Below, one piece after another: positions 1 to 9,257 of a DNA stretch of 64,000 nt. The notes beneath the pieces were generated by a model that was given only the letters and a program-made list of their open reading frames with translations, searched no databases and was not told the origin of the DNA. The position numbers were made by a program, and so were the translations under genes. This DNA is from Gaetbulibacter_A aestuarii (GTDB taxonomy: Bacteria > Bacteroidota > Bacteroidia > Flavobacteriales > Flavobacteriaceae). Where the stretch lies: the NCBI RefSeq assembly GCF_039537665.1, contig NZ_BAABAY010000006.1:186001-250000 (forward strand), read 5' to 3'. Every line of letters starts with the position of its first letter. The first letter of the stretch is position 1.

Positions 1-28
1 ATGCCATAGGACAATAAAAGAATTTGAA

Positions 29-1309
29 ATGAATACAATTAAAATTGCCGTGATCGGTTTGGGCTATGTAGGACTTCCACTTGCCCGTTTATTTGCAACA
101 AAATATGAAGTTGTAGGCTTTGATATCAATGAAAAACGTATCGCTGCCCTTTCGGAAGGTCATGATGACACTTTGGAAGTAACAAAAGAGGATTTACTTG
201 GGGTTTTAAAGCAAGAAAATCAGTCAGGGTTGGGGTTATTTTGTTCTTCGAATATCGAAGATATTGCGGATTGCAATTATTATATTGTAACAGTACCCAC
301 TCCTATTGATAAGAATAACCGTCCGGATTTAAACCCTTTATACAAGTCTAGTGAAACTGTAGGTAAAGTCCTGAAAAAAGGTGATATCGTTATTTATGAA
401 TCCACGGTGTATCCGGGCGTTACTGAAGAAGAATGTGTCCCGGTTCTGGAACGCATGAGCGGTTTAACATTCAATGAAGATTTTTATGCCGGGTATTCCC
501 CCGAACGTATCAATCCGGGAGATAAATTGCATACCGTAGATAAAATATTAAAGGTTACGGCGGGTTCTACACCAGAGATCGGTGAAAAGGTTAATGCCCT
601 ATATGCCAGTGTGATAACGGCAGGAACGCACCTTGCTCCTTCCATAAAAGTTGCTGAAGCAGCGAAGGTTATTGAGAATTCGCAACGTGATATCAACATT
701 GCTTTTGTGAATGAGCTGGCTAAAATATTCAACATCTTGAATATAGACACGCATGCTGTCCTTGAAGCTGCGGGAACGAAATGGAATTTCCTGCCTTTTA
801 AACCTGGCTTAGTTGGCGGACATTGTATCGGTGTAGATCCTTATTATTTGGCTCAAAAGGCACAGGAAGTGGGTTATCATCCGGAGATCATCTTAGCCGG
901 TCGCCGTGTGAATGATACCATGGGGCATTATGTGGCTTCAGAGATCGTCAAGTTGATGGTGCAAAATAATATTCATATTAAAGGGGCGAAAGTGCTAGTT
1001 TTAGGGATCACCTTTAAGGAAAACTGCCCGGATGTGCGGAATACGAAAGTGGTTGATGTCATTAAGGAATTGAAAGCTTATGGAACGGACATTTGTATTT
1101 ATGATCCCTGGGCGAATCCTGAGGAGGTGAAACATGAATACAATCTGGACACTGTTAAAGAAGCACCACAAAATATATTTGATACCATTGTTTTAACGGT
1201 GGCACATCAGACCTATTTAGATATGGACCTCAAATCCTTGTTAAAAACCGATGGTATTTTGTATGATGTAAAAGGCGTTTTGAAAGAGAATGTAAACGGC
1301 CGTTTGTAA
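29..1309 (+). CDS. UDP-N-acetylhexosamine 6-dehydrogenase (TviB/WbpA-type)
   Basis: A 426-residue cytosolic nucleotide-sugar dehydrogenase that would oxidise C6 of a UDP-N-acetylhexosamine (GlcNAc or GalNAc type) with two NAD+ to give a UDP-uronic acid for the polysaccharide. The N-terminal Rossmann motif GLGYVGLP is at residues 10-17. The catalytic Cys266 lies in GLVGGHCIGVDPYY, followed by the C-terminal UDP-binding domain. Length and the short spacing fit the Vi-antigen TviB/WbpA group better than UDP-glucose dehydrogenases; the substrate is inferred from this. Upstream 28 bases show no identifiable gene. It heads the polysaccharide locus, 139 bp before the flippase. The family call is secure, the exact substrate is not. 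Confidence 0.93.
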   Translation: MNTIKIAVIGLGYVGLPLARLFATKYEVVGFDINEKRIAALSEGHDDTLEVTKEDLLGVLKQENQSGLGLFCSSNIEDIADCNYYIVTVPTPIDKNNRPDLNPLYKSSETVGKVLKKGDIVIYESTVYPGVTEEECVPVLERMSGLTFNEDFYAGYSPERINPGDKLHTVDKILKVTAGSTPEIGEKVNALYASVITAGTHLAPSIKVAEAAKVIENSQRDINIAFVNELAKIFNILNIDTHAVLEAAGTKWNFLPFKPGLVGGHCIGVDPYYLAQKAQEVGYHPEIILAGRRVNDTMGHYVASEIVKLMVQNNIHIKGAKVLVLGITFKENCPDVRNTKVVDVIKELKAYGTDICIYDPWANPEEVKHEYNLDTVKEAPQNIFDTIVLTVAHQTYLDMDLKSLLKTDGILYDVKGVLKENVNGRL

Positions 1310-1448
1310 GAAATTTACTTTTAATAATTTGAAATAGTAATAAAAAAATATCTATTGGTATTCAATTTTCTTCTTTAGTCAATAAATCATCAAAATATAT
1401 AGTCTAGTAAGAAATCCTTTTTAGGAAATACAACTCTAAAATTAAAAT

Positions 1449-2987
1449 ATGTCAAGGGTAAAGAAAACAATTAAAAATGCCAAGGTTACAACCTTTTTCT
1501 TTGTTATTACCACGGCTATAGGCTTTTTTTCCAGAAGTATTTTTTTATCTCGTTTGGGAGATGAATTTATTGGCCTTGCAGCGACTCTTCAAAGTTTTTT
1601 AAATTTTTTAAACTTGGCAGAATTGGGTATTGGATCTGCGATGGCTTTTGCCCTTTATAAATCTTTATTCAAAAAGGATTTTGAAAGATTAAACGAATTA
1701 CTGGCCTTAATTGGATATCTCTACAAAAAGATTGGAACAATTGTTCTCTTGGGGGGAATATTACTTTCACTATTTTTTCCAATGATTTTTAAAGACACGT
1801 CTATTTCATTAGTGGTAATTTATTACATGTTTTATGTGTATTTGTTTTCAACATTATTAAATTACTATTATAATTATTATTTAATTGTACTCCAAACTGA
1901 CCAAAAAGGATACATCCCTACGGCCTATCTTCAAATTTCCCATATAACTAAAATTTCCATGCAAATTGCGGTTGTATTTTTAACCAATAGTTTTATTCTT
2001 TTTATCACTATAGAGCTAATAACCCTTACTACTTACAACATATTAATTCATAAAAAGATAAAAAAGGAATACCCCTGGATTAAATTCTTTAACAGGGGTA
2101 GTAAATCCTTATTAGCTGAAAACAAAGATATTCTTATCAAGATCAAGCAAATGTTTGTTCATAGAATATCGGGATTTATTTTAAAAAGCACAGACAATAT
2201 TGTGATTTTTTCATTTGTAAATCTACAAAGTGTTACATTTATTAATAATTATTACATAATCACGAGCAGCGCGTCAGCTTTGCTATCCAATTTTGTAACG
2301 GGAACAGGAGCTGCTGTTGGCAGTTTAGTTGCTGAAAACGACAGAATTAAAATACAAAAGGTGTTTTGGGAACTTATGAGTCTTCAACATTATATAGGTG
2401 GGCTATTATTTTTGTCTCTTTACTACGGCATTAATCCTGTGATTGCACTTTGGTTGGGCGAAAAATATATAATGGCACCACATATTGTAATTTTAATTTT
2501 AATAAATGTATATATTGAAAAAATGCGTGCGCCGATTATTAATTTTATTAATGCTTATGGAATATTTCACGATGTTTGGGCTCCCTTAACAGAGGGTGTT
2601 TTGAATTTACTGGTGTCTATTGTTTTAGCTTATTATTTTGGCATATCTGGTGTACTCATTGGTACCTTAATAAGTGTTAGTCTAATAACCTTAGTTTGGA
2701 AACCATTTTTCCTCTACAAAAACGGGTTTAATAAACCGGTATTTCTTTATTGGATTGGTTTTTTTAAGCTATTACTATCTTTTATAATATCATTAATTGT
2801 TTGCAAATTTTTAATTAGCAGTTTTGTAACTATTAACAATGAGTCCTGGGTTTTATTATTGGTTTCTTTAATTCAAGTAGGTTTTATTATCGTGATAGTT
2901 TATTCATCGATAATGTATCTTGTTAATCCAGGTTATAGGGAATTATCCACGAGGATATTAAAATTAATTAAAAGTCTATTTAAATAA
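1449..2987 (+). CDS. Wzx-like polysaccharide flippase (MOP superfamily)
   Basis: A 512-residue integral membrane protein with hydrophobic segments spread over the whole length, as in polysaccharide flippases of the MOP exporter superfamily. The start (AKVTTFFFVITTAIGFFSRS) and the following LGDEFIGLAATLQSFLNFL segment have the usual layout of the first two helices of Bacteroidota Wzx proteins. Its expected job is to flip undecaprenyl-linked repeat units across the inner membrane. The partner polymerase would be the EpsG-like protein at 10,235 and the initiating transferase the PglC-like one at 29,953. The 139-bp upstream gap is AT-rich and shows no convincing promoter. Base use is visibly more AT-rich than the dehydrogenase before it. 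Confidence 0.88.
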   Translation: MSRVKKTIKNAKVTTFFFVITTAIGFFSRSIFLSRLGDEFIGLAATLQSFLNFLNLAELGIGSAMAFALYKSLFKKDFERLNELLALIGYLYKKIGTIVLLGGILLSLFFPMIFKDTSISLVVIYYMFYVYLFSTLLNYYYNYYLIVLQTDQKGYIPTAYLQISHITKISMQIAVVFLTNSFILFITIELITLTTYNILIHKKIKKEYPWIKFFNRGSKSLLAENKDILIKIKQMFVHRISGFILKSTDNIVIFSFVNLQSVTFINNYYIITSSASALLSNFVTGTGAAVGSLVAENDRIKIQKVFWELMSLQHYIGGLLFLSLYYGINPVIALWLGEKYIMAPHIVILILINVYIEKMRAPIINFINAYGIFHDVWAPLTEGVLNLLVSIVLAYYFGISGVLIGTLISVSLITLVWKPFFLYKNGFNKPVFLYWIGFFKLLLSFIISLIVCKFLISSFVTINNESWVLLLVSLIQVGFIIVIVYSSIMYLVNPGYRELSTRILKLIKSLFK

Positions 2988-2996
2988 TCATTCAAG

Positions 2997-3914
2997 GTGA
3001 TACATAAAACTAATAAAAAAATTCCCTGGATTGACGTCATAAAGGGATTAGGTATATTATCTGTTGTAATAGGCCATGTTTTTACAGGAGAAGTGAGGCA
3101 TATCATGTTTATTTTCCATATGCCTTTATTTTTCTTTATGAGATTATCACCTGTTGATTTATTAGATTTTATGAATTACGTAACTAAAGCTTTATATGGT
3201 GGAACTAAACTGTATGGTGCACTTGGTGTTTTTTGGTTCATTACATGTTTATTCTTAATACAGCAAATAATGAACTTTTTGATCATAAAGCTAAAAACAA
3301 AAATATTAACATTGATTATTTCATTTTTATTAGTTTTTAGTTATTTCAACATGATCTACTTTCCGGAGTTCTCCCTACCTTGGAACGCGCATGTTGTTTT
3401 GGCCTCAGCACCCATTTTCTACCTCGGGTTTTTATTCAAAAATTTTAAACTTGAAATCAATAATTATGCTATTCTGGTTATGGGTTTGATAGTAATAGTG
3501 TTTTCTTATTTCTACCCTGCCAATTTTTATGATATGAAATTCACAAATTACGGAATAACTTTGATTACACTTTTATCTAGTCTTATTTTAATCTTAAACC
3601 TAAAAATTATCTCAACTAAACTATCCAATGATAAAGGTTCAAAAATAATTTTTTCAGAGTTGGGTAAGGCTTCAATGGTAGTCATGTATCTCCATCAACC
3701 TATTCAGTTTTTAACAAGTTCATATATAGCGGATAATCCCTTTTTTAGAGTCTTTTTTGCCATCATACTTTCATACGTCATTTACAGGCTATTTTTGAGT
3801 TTTAAAATTAGTCGTTTATTATTTTTAGGATCTTATCAGGATTTTAAAAATATTTCAAAAATGGTTTTTGATAAAAATAAAATTATAAATATTGGGAATA
3901 AAGATATAGTCTAA
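2997..3914 (+). CDS. Acyltransferase family 3 protein, probably shortened internally
   Basis: Membrane O-acyltransferase of the OafA/WcaH-like acyltransferase-3 family, expected to O-acetylate sugars. It uses a GTG start 9 bases after the flippase stop; this places the family start pattern WIDVIKGLGILSVVIGH at residues 11-27, with the conserved His27 present. The FHMPLFFF motif is at residues 40-47. In relatives this is followed by SGY and a basic loop with an R-x-L-I-P-Y motif; here residue 48 onward jumps directly to MRLSPVDLLDFMNY, and the SGY and LIPY motifs are absent. At 305 residues it is shorter than the usual 330-350. An in-frame internal deletion is therefore likely and activity doubtful. 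Confidence 0.75.
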   Translation: MIHKTNKKIPWIDVIKGLGILSVVIGHVFTGEVRHIMFIFHMPLFFFMRLSPVDLLDFMNYVTKALYGGTKLYGALGVFWFITCLFLIQQIMNFLIIKLKTKILTLIISFLLVFSYFNMIYFPEFSLPWNAHVVLASAPIFYLGFLFKNFKLEINNYAILVMGLIVIVFSYFYPANFYDMKFTNYGITLITLLSSLILILNLKIISTKLSNDKGSKIIFSELGKASMVVMYLHQPIQFLTSSYIADNPFFRVFFAIILSYVIYRLFLSFKISRLLFLGSYQDFKNISKMVFDKNKIINIGNKDIV

Positions 3915-3937
3915 CCCGAATTCTTACTGCCAAAAAA

Positions 3938-5197
3938 ATGGAAAAATCTTTAAAAATATTATTTCTCGTGCCCACGTTTCCAAATCTAACGGAAACATTT
4001 ATTGTTAATCAAATTATTGATTTGATAAATAAAGGGCACTCAGTACATATTTTTGCAACCGGCAAACCAAACCAAATTGTCCATTCCAGAGTATCGGAAT
4101 ATAACCTTTTAAAGCACACTTTGTATCCAAATTTCCCTGTCTCAATAGGTCAAAGACTTCTGTGTTTTTTCAGAATTATAAAAAGTTCCGATTTCAAAAC
4201 GGCTTTAAAATTAATGTCAGCTCTGAACATTTTTAAATTTGGTATATCTGCTTTAAAACTGAGCATATTTCATAAGGTTTCCTGGTTATCCGAAACGAGT
4301 GATAATTATGATATCGTACATGCTCATTTTGGTCAAATGAGTGACTATTATTTTTTGGCCCAAAAATGTGGGTTTTTCAAAGGTGCTGAATTAATAACAA
4401 CATTCCACGGCTATGATATTACTCCCGGTGAGGTCCTTTTGAATAGGACCAAATATGCACAACTAATAAAACAAAACAAGATGGTTACGGCAAATACTGA
4501 ATTCACCAAATCCCTCTTACTCGACGTTGGTTTTAAATCAAAAAACATTCAAATATTACCAGTAGGTGTAGATACCTCATATTATCATTCAGGTAATTCC
4601 AATTATGATAGCAACATTTTAAACATACTTTTTATTGGTAGAATTACAAAATTTAAAGGAGTTTCAAGAATACCGGAGATTGCTAATATTTTAATTAATG
4701 AAAAGGGAATTATTAATATTCAATTTAAAATTATTGGAAACATTTATTATGAGGCGGAAAAAGAATTACAGAAATTACATGCTAACATTGATAAATATAA
4801 GTTAAAAGATTATTTCCATCTTATCGGTCCTAAAAAACAGGATGAGATCATTGAAGAAATGAGAAATTCACACATTTATATAATGCCCGGGATAACGGAT
4901 TCAACAGGAAGAGCCGAAAATCAAGGTTTGGTGATACAAGAGGCACAATCAATGAAACTCCCTGTTGTAGTTACGGATGCAGGAGGCATGAAATATGGCC
5001 TGATCGAAGGCGAAACCGGCTTTGTTGTAAAACAGAATAACATAAATGATTTCGTTGAAAAATTAGAATTTTTGATCAAGAATCCTGAACAAAGAAAAGT
5101 AATGGGGGAAAATGCCAGAGATTTTGTAAGAAAAAAATATGATTCTAAAATTCTGGGAGATCAATTAGAACAAATTTATTTTGATACGCTGAATTAA
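3938..5197 (+). CDS. Glycosyltransferase family 4 (WcaL/AmsK-like)
   Basis: A 419-residue GT-B fold retaining glycosyltransferase. The N-terminal SETFI-like motif (TETFIVNQI, near residue 18) and the following GHSVHIFA resemble colanic-acid WcaL and amylovoran AmsK. The mid-protein IGRITKFKG and the C-terminal E-x7-E motif in RAENQGLVIQEAQSMKLPVV mark the nucleotide-sugar binding domain of GT4. It likely adds a sugar to the lipid-linked repeat on the cytosolic face of the membrane. Transcribed with its neighbours, 23 bases downstream of the acyltransferase and 23 bases upstream of the next GT. Donor and acceptor cannot be told. Confidence 0.9.
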   Translation: MEKSLKILFLVPTFPNLTETFIVNQIIDLINKGHSVHIFATGKPNQIVHSRVSEYNLLKHTLYPNFPVSIGQRLLCFFRIIKSSDFKTALKLMSALNIFKFGISALKLSIFHKVSWLSETSDNYDIVHAHFGQMSDYYFLAQKCGFFKGAELITTFHGYDITPGEVLLNRTKYAQLIKQNKMVTANTEFTKSLLLDVGFKSKNIQILPVGVDTSYYHSGNSNYDSNILNILFIGRITKFKGVSRIPEIANILINEKGIINIQFKIIGNIYYEAEKELQKLHANIDKYKLKDYFHLIGPKKQDEIIEEMRNSHIYIMPGITDSTGRAENQGLVIQEAQSMKLPVVVTDAGGMKYGLIEGETGFVVKQNNINDFVEKLEFLIKNPEQRKVMGENARDFVRKKYDSKILGDQLEQIYFDTLN

Positions 5198-5220
5198 TTA
5201 AATTATATTTTCAACAGATT

Positions 5221-6144
5221 ATGAAAGTTTCAGTTATTATACCAACTTACCAAAGATCAACATTTTTAATTAGAGCTATAGAAAGTGTACTCAATCAAGA
5301 TTACAAAGATATAGAGATCATCGTTGTAGACGATAATGGCAAGGGCAAACAACAGGAAAAAACGAGATCAATTGTTGAAAAATACAGCGCAATTAAACTC
5401 ATTACTTATGATAAAAATAAAGGTGGTTGCTATGCGCGAAATAAGGGAGCTGAGGAAGCCACTGGAGAAATATTAATGTTTCTGGATGATGATGACTATT
5501 TTTTAAATGAAAAGGTTAGAAAACATATAGCCCCTTTTAAGGAAGACTCGGAAATAACCATGGCATTATGTAACGTTAAAATTGCTGATGCAGCCGGAAA
5601 CGAAATCGAAAATGCGTTAAAATATGCCAAAGGAGACTCTTTAAAATCTTTTATTTTATCTGGGCATATTTTTACACTTATGATGGCTATTAAAGCAAAA
5701 ACTTTTAGAGAGCTTGGTGGGTTCGACAATATACCCAGATTTCAGGACAAATATTTTATGTACAAGTTTTTTGCCAACAATTACAAGGTAAAATTTGTTA
5801 ATGAAGAATTACTGGTTGTGATAGAACATGAAAACGATAGAGTATCAAAGCAAAACATTAAAAATGAATCTGCGGCTTTAGGTGTTTTACACGCATTTGA
5901 GGTAGAAAATTTTAATTTATTTAATAAAAAGGAACGTGTTTTTTTAAAGAACAGATATTTTCTTAAAATGGCTAATATAAGGGCAAAAGGTAACATTAAA
6001 GAACGATTTAAGGGGGTGAAATATTTACTTCAAGGTTATTGGTTTTTTAATTTAACAGATTTAAAAAGAAGAAGCAAGTTACTAGTCAGATTGCTATTAT
6101 CAGATCCTTTATACTTTAAGCTCAAAAAAATATTTTTCGTATGA
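5221..6144 (+). CDS. Glycosyltransferase family 2
   Basis: A 307-residue inverting GT-A glycosyltransferase. The N-terminus SVIIPTYQRSTFLIRAIESVL, the EIIVVDDN nucleotide-binding strand and the metal-binding LDDDDY motif (near residue 88) are the standard GT2 hallmarks. NKGGCYARNKG precedes the DXD strand, as usual. It overlaps the next GT2 gene by an ATGA, which suggests translational coupling and a shared role in one repeat unit. Sugar specificity is not readable. Confidence 0.92.
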   Translation: MKVSVIIPTYQRSTFLIRAIESVLNQDYKDIEIIVVDDNGKGKQQEKTRSIVEKYSAIKLITYDKNKGGCYARNKGAEEATGEILMFLDDDDYFLNEKVRKHIAPFKEDSEITMALCNVKIADAAGNEIENALKYAKGDSLKSFILSGHIFTLMMAIKAKTFRELGGFDNIPRFQDKYFMYKFFANNYKVKFVNEELLVVIEHENDRVSKQNIKNESAALGVLHAFEVENFNLFNKKERVFLKNRYFLKMANIRAKGNIKERFKGVKYLLQGYWFFNLTDLKRRSKLLVRLLLSDPLYFKLKKIFFV

Positions 6145-7178
6145 AATTATCTATTATTTTACCGGTATATAATGCTGAAAAATATCTAAGCAACTGTTTG
6201 GACAGTTTATTGAACCAAACATTTAAGGATTTTGAAATCATTTTGATCAATGACGGCTCTGAAGACAATAGTAGAAATATCTGTAAATTATATGCTGACA
6301 AGGACCAGCGGATCGTGCATATCAATCAAGAAAATCAAGGTGTTGCCATGACCCGTAACCTGGGTTTAAAGATGTCTAAGGGGGATTATATAGGGTTTGT
6401 GGATGCTGACGACTTTTTGGATAAAGATATGTTCGAAAACATATTAAAGCCTACTTTTAATTATCCAATTGACATTGTTATTTCTCATTTTAAGGTTTGG
6501 AATAATGGAAAGTATGAAATACCCGGCACAGATATTCCAACAAAGAGGCTGTTAGATGAAACAGCTATTAAACATCACCTTTTACAATGTTTTTATACCG
6601 GTAGTGATCCTTTAATACCTAGTTTATGGAATAAGATCTACAAAAGTGATTATTTGAAGCAAAATAATCATCAATTTCAAAATCAAAAAGGCATTAGAGC
6701 AAGCGATTATTGGTTCAATTTTGAAATATTTAAAACGGCAAAAAGCGCATACGTTACAGAAGAGGCCAATTATAATTATAATAATGTCATTAGTAATAGT
6801 ATAATCAACTCATTTCGAGAGAATCAGTTTGAAAGCTTCCTTGAAGGACACAAAAAATTGATGGATGCTAATGAATATTTAAATTTCAAAATTGATTTAA
6901 GTAAGTATTTTAAACCCTTAAACAATAACACAAATCAATTTATATTATCAGCAATTGAGGCGAAAGGATTTTTTAAGGCTTATGGTTTTGTTAAAAACAT
7001 TATGCGTAATGAAATTTTCAGAACGTCATTTAACCAAGTAAACATTAATAGGCCTCATGTTAAAGTAATTTCATTTTTCATTAAAAATAAAATGATCTTC
7101 CTTGCCTATTTAGGTTATTCTTTGTGGTATATAAAAGCATTTGTTTCAAGTAAAATAATTAAGAGCAAAATGTTATGA
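6141..7178 (+). CDS. Glycosyltransferase family 2
   Basis: A 345-residue GT2 enzyme: SIILPVYNAEKYLSNCLDSLL at the N-terminus, IILINDGSEDNS, GVAMTRNLGL and the VDADDF metal-binding motif. The start codon overlaps the previous stop (ATGA), so the two GTs are probably co-translated. The C-terminal half is family-variable and may determine the acceptor. Part of the same polysaccharide operon. Confidence 0.92.
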   Translation: MKLSIILPVYNAEKYLSNCLDSLLNQTFKDFEIILINDGSEDNSRNICKLYADKDQRIVHINQENQGVAMTRNLGLKMSKGDYIGFVDADDFLDKDMFENILKPTFNYPIDIVISHFKVWNNGKYEIPGTDIPTKRLLDETAIKHHLLQCFYTGSDPLIPSLWNKIYKSDYLKQNNHQFQNQKGIRASDYWFNFEIFKTAKSAYVTEEANYNYNNVISNSIINSFRENQFESFLEGHKKLMDANEYLNFKIDLSKYFKPLNNNTNQFILSAIEAKGFFKAYGFVKNIMRNEIFRTSFNQVNINRPHVKVISFFIKNKMIFLAYLGYSLWYIKAFVSSKIIKSKML

Positions 7179-7200
7179 ATGAGACTTTAAATTAATAATT

Positions 7201-7980
7201 ATGATACCTAAGATAATTCATTTTTGTTGGCTAAGTGATGATGAGTTTCCCCCATTAATTAAAAAATGTATGGATTCCTGGAAGGAAAAACTTTCAGATT
7301 ATGAATTTGTACATTGGAATACCGATAAATTCAATATGGAATCCAGTCTTTGGGTACAACAAGCTTTTGAAGTAAAAAAATATGCCTTTGCAGCTGATTA
7401 TATTCGCTTATATGCTGTTTATCATTACGGCGGGATTTATTTAGATACAGATATTGAGGTTATTAAACGTTTCGATGATCTATTAAATAGACCGTATTTT
7501 GCAGGAACTGAAGGTGAACGTATTATTGAAGCTGGAGTTTTTGGAGCTGTGAAAGGAAGTGCATGGCTAAAACAATGTTTGTCATATTATGAAAACAGGT
7601 CTTTTATAAAACCAGATGGAAGTTTTGACACCATGACCTTACCGCGTATCATGATGAAACAAATTTCGAAAACAAAAACCTTTGAGACGGTTTTACCAGA
7701 AACTATTACACCTGAAGAACAAAATAAGGATACATCTACTATGTACCTGTTTCCTAAAGACCATTTCTGTGCTAAAAACCATGGCACCGGACAAATAGAA
7801 AAAACGAAAAACACTTACTGTATTCATCATTTTGCGATGTCATGGGTCGATAAAAACCATACCTTTCTTCCTAATATTAAACGGAAATTAATGCGTGTTT
7901 TAGGAGTAAAATTTGTTGATTCAGTCATAAAAATTCTTGGGTTGAGGAAAATTAAAAAGCTTTTTAAAAGGACTTCATAA
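7201..7980 (+). CDS. Glycosyltransferase with DXD motif (GT32-like, Gly_transf_sug)
   Basis: A 259-residue protein of the capsular GT32-like family that shares its sugar-binding region with OCH1 and clostridial toxin catalytic domains. IPKIIHFCWLS begins the protein. The AADYIRLYAVYHYGGIYLDTDIEV block (residues about 62-86) holds the DTD metal/nucleotide-sugar motif. It probably transfers a hexose during repeat-unit assembly. Its TAA stop shares one base with the ATG of the next gene, indicating tight coupling. Confidence 0.9.
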   Translation: MIPKIIHFCWLSDDEFPPLIKKCMDSWKEKLSDYEFVHWNTDKFNMESSLWVQQAFEVKKYAFAADYIRLYAVYHYGGIYLDTDIEVIKRFDDLLNRPYFAGTEGERIIEAGVFGAVKGSAWLKQCLSYYENRSFIKPDGSFDTMTLPRIMMKQISKTKTFETVLPETITPEEQNKDTSTMYLFPKDHFCAKNHGTGQIEKTKNTYCIHHFAMSWVDKNHTFLPNIKRKLMRVLGVKFVDSVIKILGLRKIKKLFKRTS

Positions 7981-9194
7981 TGAAAGGAAAAACAATATTA
8001 CTTATTATGCCTTATGGAAGCGTTGGCGGTATGGAACGATTAGCTCTAAGTTTTTACAAATACTATAAAAATAGTGGGTATGAAGTTAAGGCCTTAAAGT
8101 TCATTTCACTAGAAAATGATATTATTAACTTTAATCAAGATGAATTATATTTTAGTAATAAGGACTTTTATGAAATGAGTTCCTTTGAAAGGCTTCAATT
8201 TTATTTAGGAGCCCCTTTGAAAATTCGGAAAATAATTAAAGACCTAGATGTCTCCCACTCCATCTCATTTGGTGATATGGCAAATTTATTTAGTTCTTTA
8301 ACATTTACAAATGAGTTTAAAATAGGAAGTATTCATGCTTTAAAAAGTGTTGAACTTCAAGGAAATTCATTCTTTAATAAACTGACAAAGATCGGGTATC
8401 GAACAAGTTATAAAAATCTGAATAAATTGGTTTGTATCAGTAAGGCTATTAAAGATGACCTTATTAAAAACTGCGGTTATAAGTTTTCGAATATGGAAAT
8501 TATTTATAATCCACATGATATTGAACACATTCAAAAGCTAGCTGAGGAGTCCTTAACAGATCCTTTTGAAAAAAATATTATAACCCAAAATACTATCCTG
8601 TTTTTAGGTCGAATGTCCATTCAAAAGGCACCCTGGCATTTAATAAAGGCTTTTAAGTTGCTTATGGAGAACGGTAAAACGAAAGCTAATCTAGTTTTTA
8701 TTGGAGACGGAAATAAGGAGGTTACAAAACATGTAACAACTTTGATCGATAAGTTTAATCTTTCTGATAAAGTATTTTTTCTTGGACGAAAAGACAATCC
8801 TTACAAATACATCTCTAAAGCCGGTTTATTAGCTTTAACATCCTATTACGAAGGAACTCCGAACGTCATTGTTGAGTCTATTGCTATAGGAATACCTATT
8901 GTATCTACAAACTGTACAAAAGGCATCGAAGAGTTGATGAGTCTCAAAGAAGTGATGGAAAGTAATGATAATATTACTGTTGAATCAGGCATAATTACAC
9001 CAAACATGTTTAAGGGAAAGCTCGAAATACCAAACAACGATAGTTTTATATCAGAGGAAAAACAATTTTCAGAAGCTTTGAACCAAGTTTTAAATAATGC
9101 CGATTTTAAAGAAAATCTATTGCTAAATCAAAGACAATTATTAGAAAAATTTGATATTCAAAGCGTTTCAAAAAAATATTTAAAAATTAATTAA
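7980..9194 (+). CDS. Glycosyltransferase family 4
   Basis: A 404-residue GT-B enzyme. The N-terminal domain starts with ILLIMPYGSVGGMERLALSF, where GGMER matches the usual GG-x-E acceptor-side motif. The C-terminal domain has FLGRMSIQKAPWHLIKAF, the FIGDG strand and the E-x7-E motif EGTPNVIVESIAIGIPIVST. Overlaps the previous stop by one base. A 63-bp gap follows before the next gene. Probably one of the sequential repeat-unit transferases. Confidence 0.92.
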   Translation: MKGKTILLIMPYGSVGGMERLALSFYKYYKNSGYEVKALKFISLENDIINFNQDELYFSNKDFYEMSSFERLQFYLGAPLKIRKIIKDLDVSHSISFGDMANLFSSLTFTNEFKIGSIHALKSVELQGNSFFNKLTKIGYRTSYKNLNKLVCISKAIKDDLIKNCGYKFSNMEIIYNPHDIEHIQKLAEESLTDPFEKNIITQNTILFLGRMSIQKAPWHLIKAFKLLMENGKTKANLVFIGDGNKEVTKHVTTLIDKFNLSDKVFFLGRKDNPYKYISKAGLLALTSYYEGTPNVIVESIAIGIPIVSTNCTKGIEELMSLKEVMESNDNITVESGIITPNMFKGKLEIPNNDSFISEEKQFSEALNQVLNNADFKENLLLNQRQLLEKFDIQSVSKKYLKIN

Positions 9195-9257
9195 TTTAAC
9201 CATATGCCTTTTGATTTTATTAATTATTAATAACATCAAAGAATATATTTTATTAAA

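Noticed and set aside
1..28. End of an upstream gene at the window edge
   Set aside because: Several frames end in stop codons here but 28 bases are too few to identify a gene.
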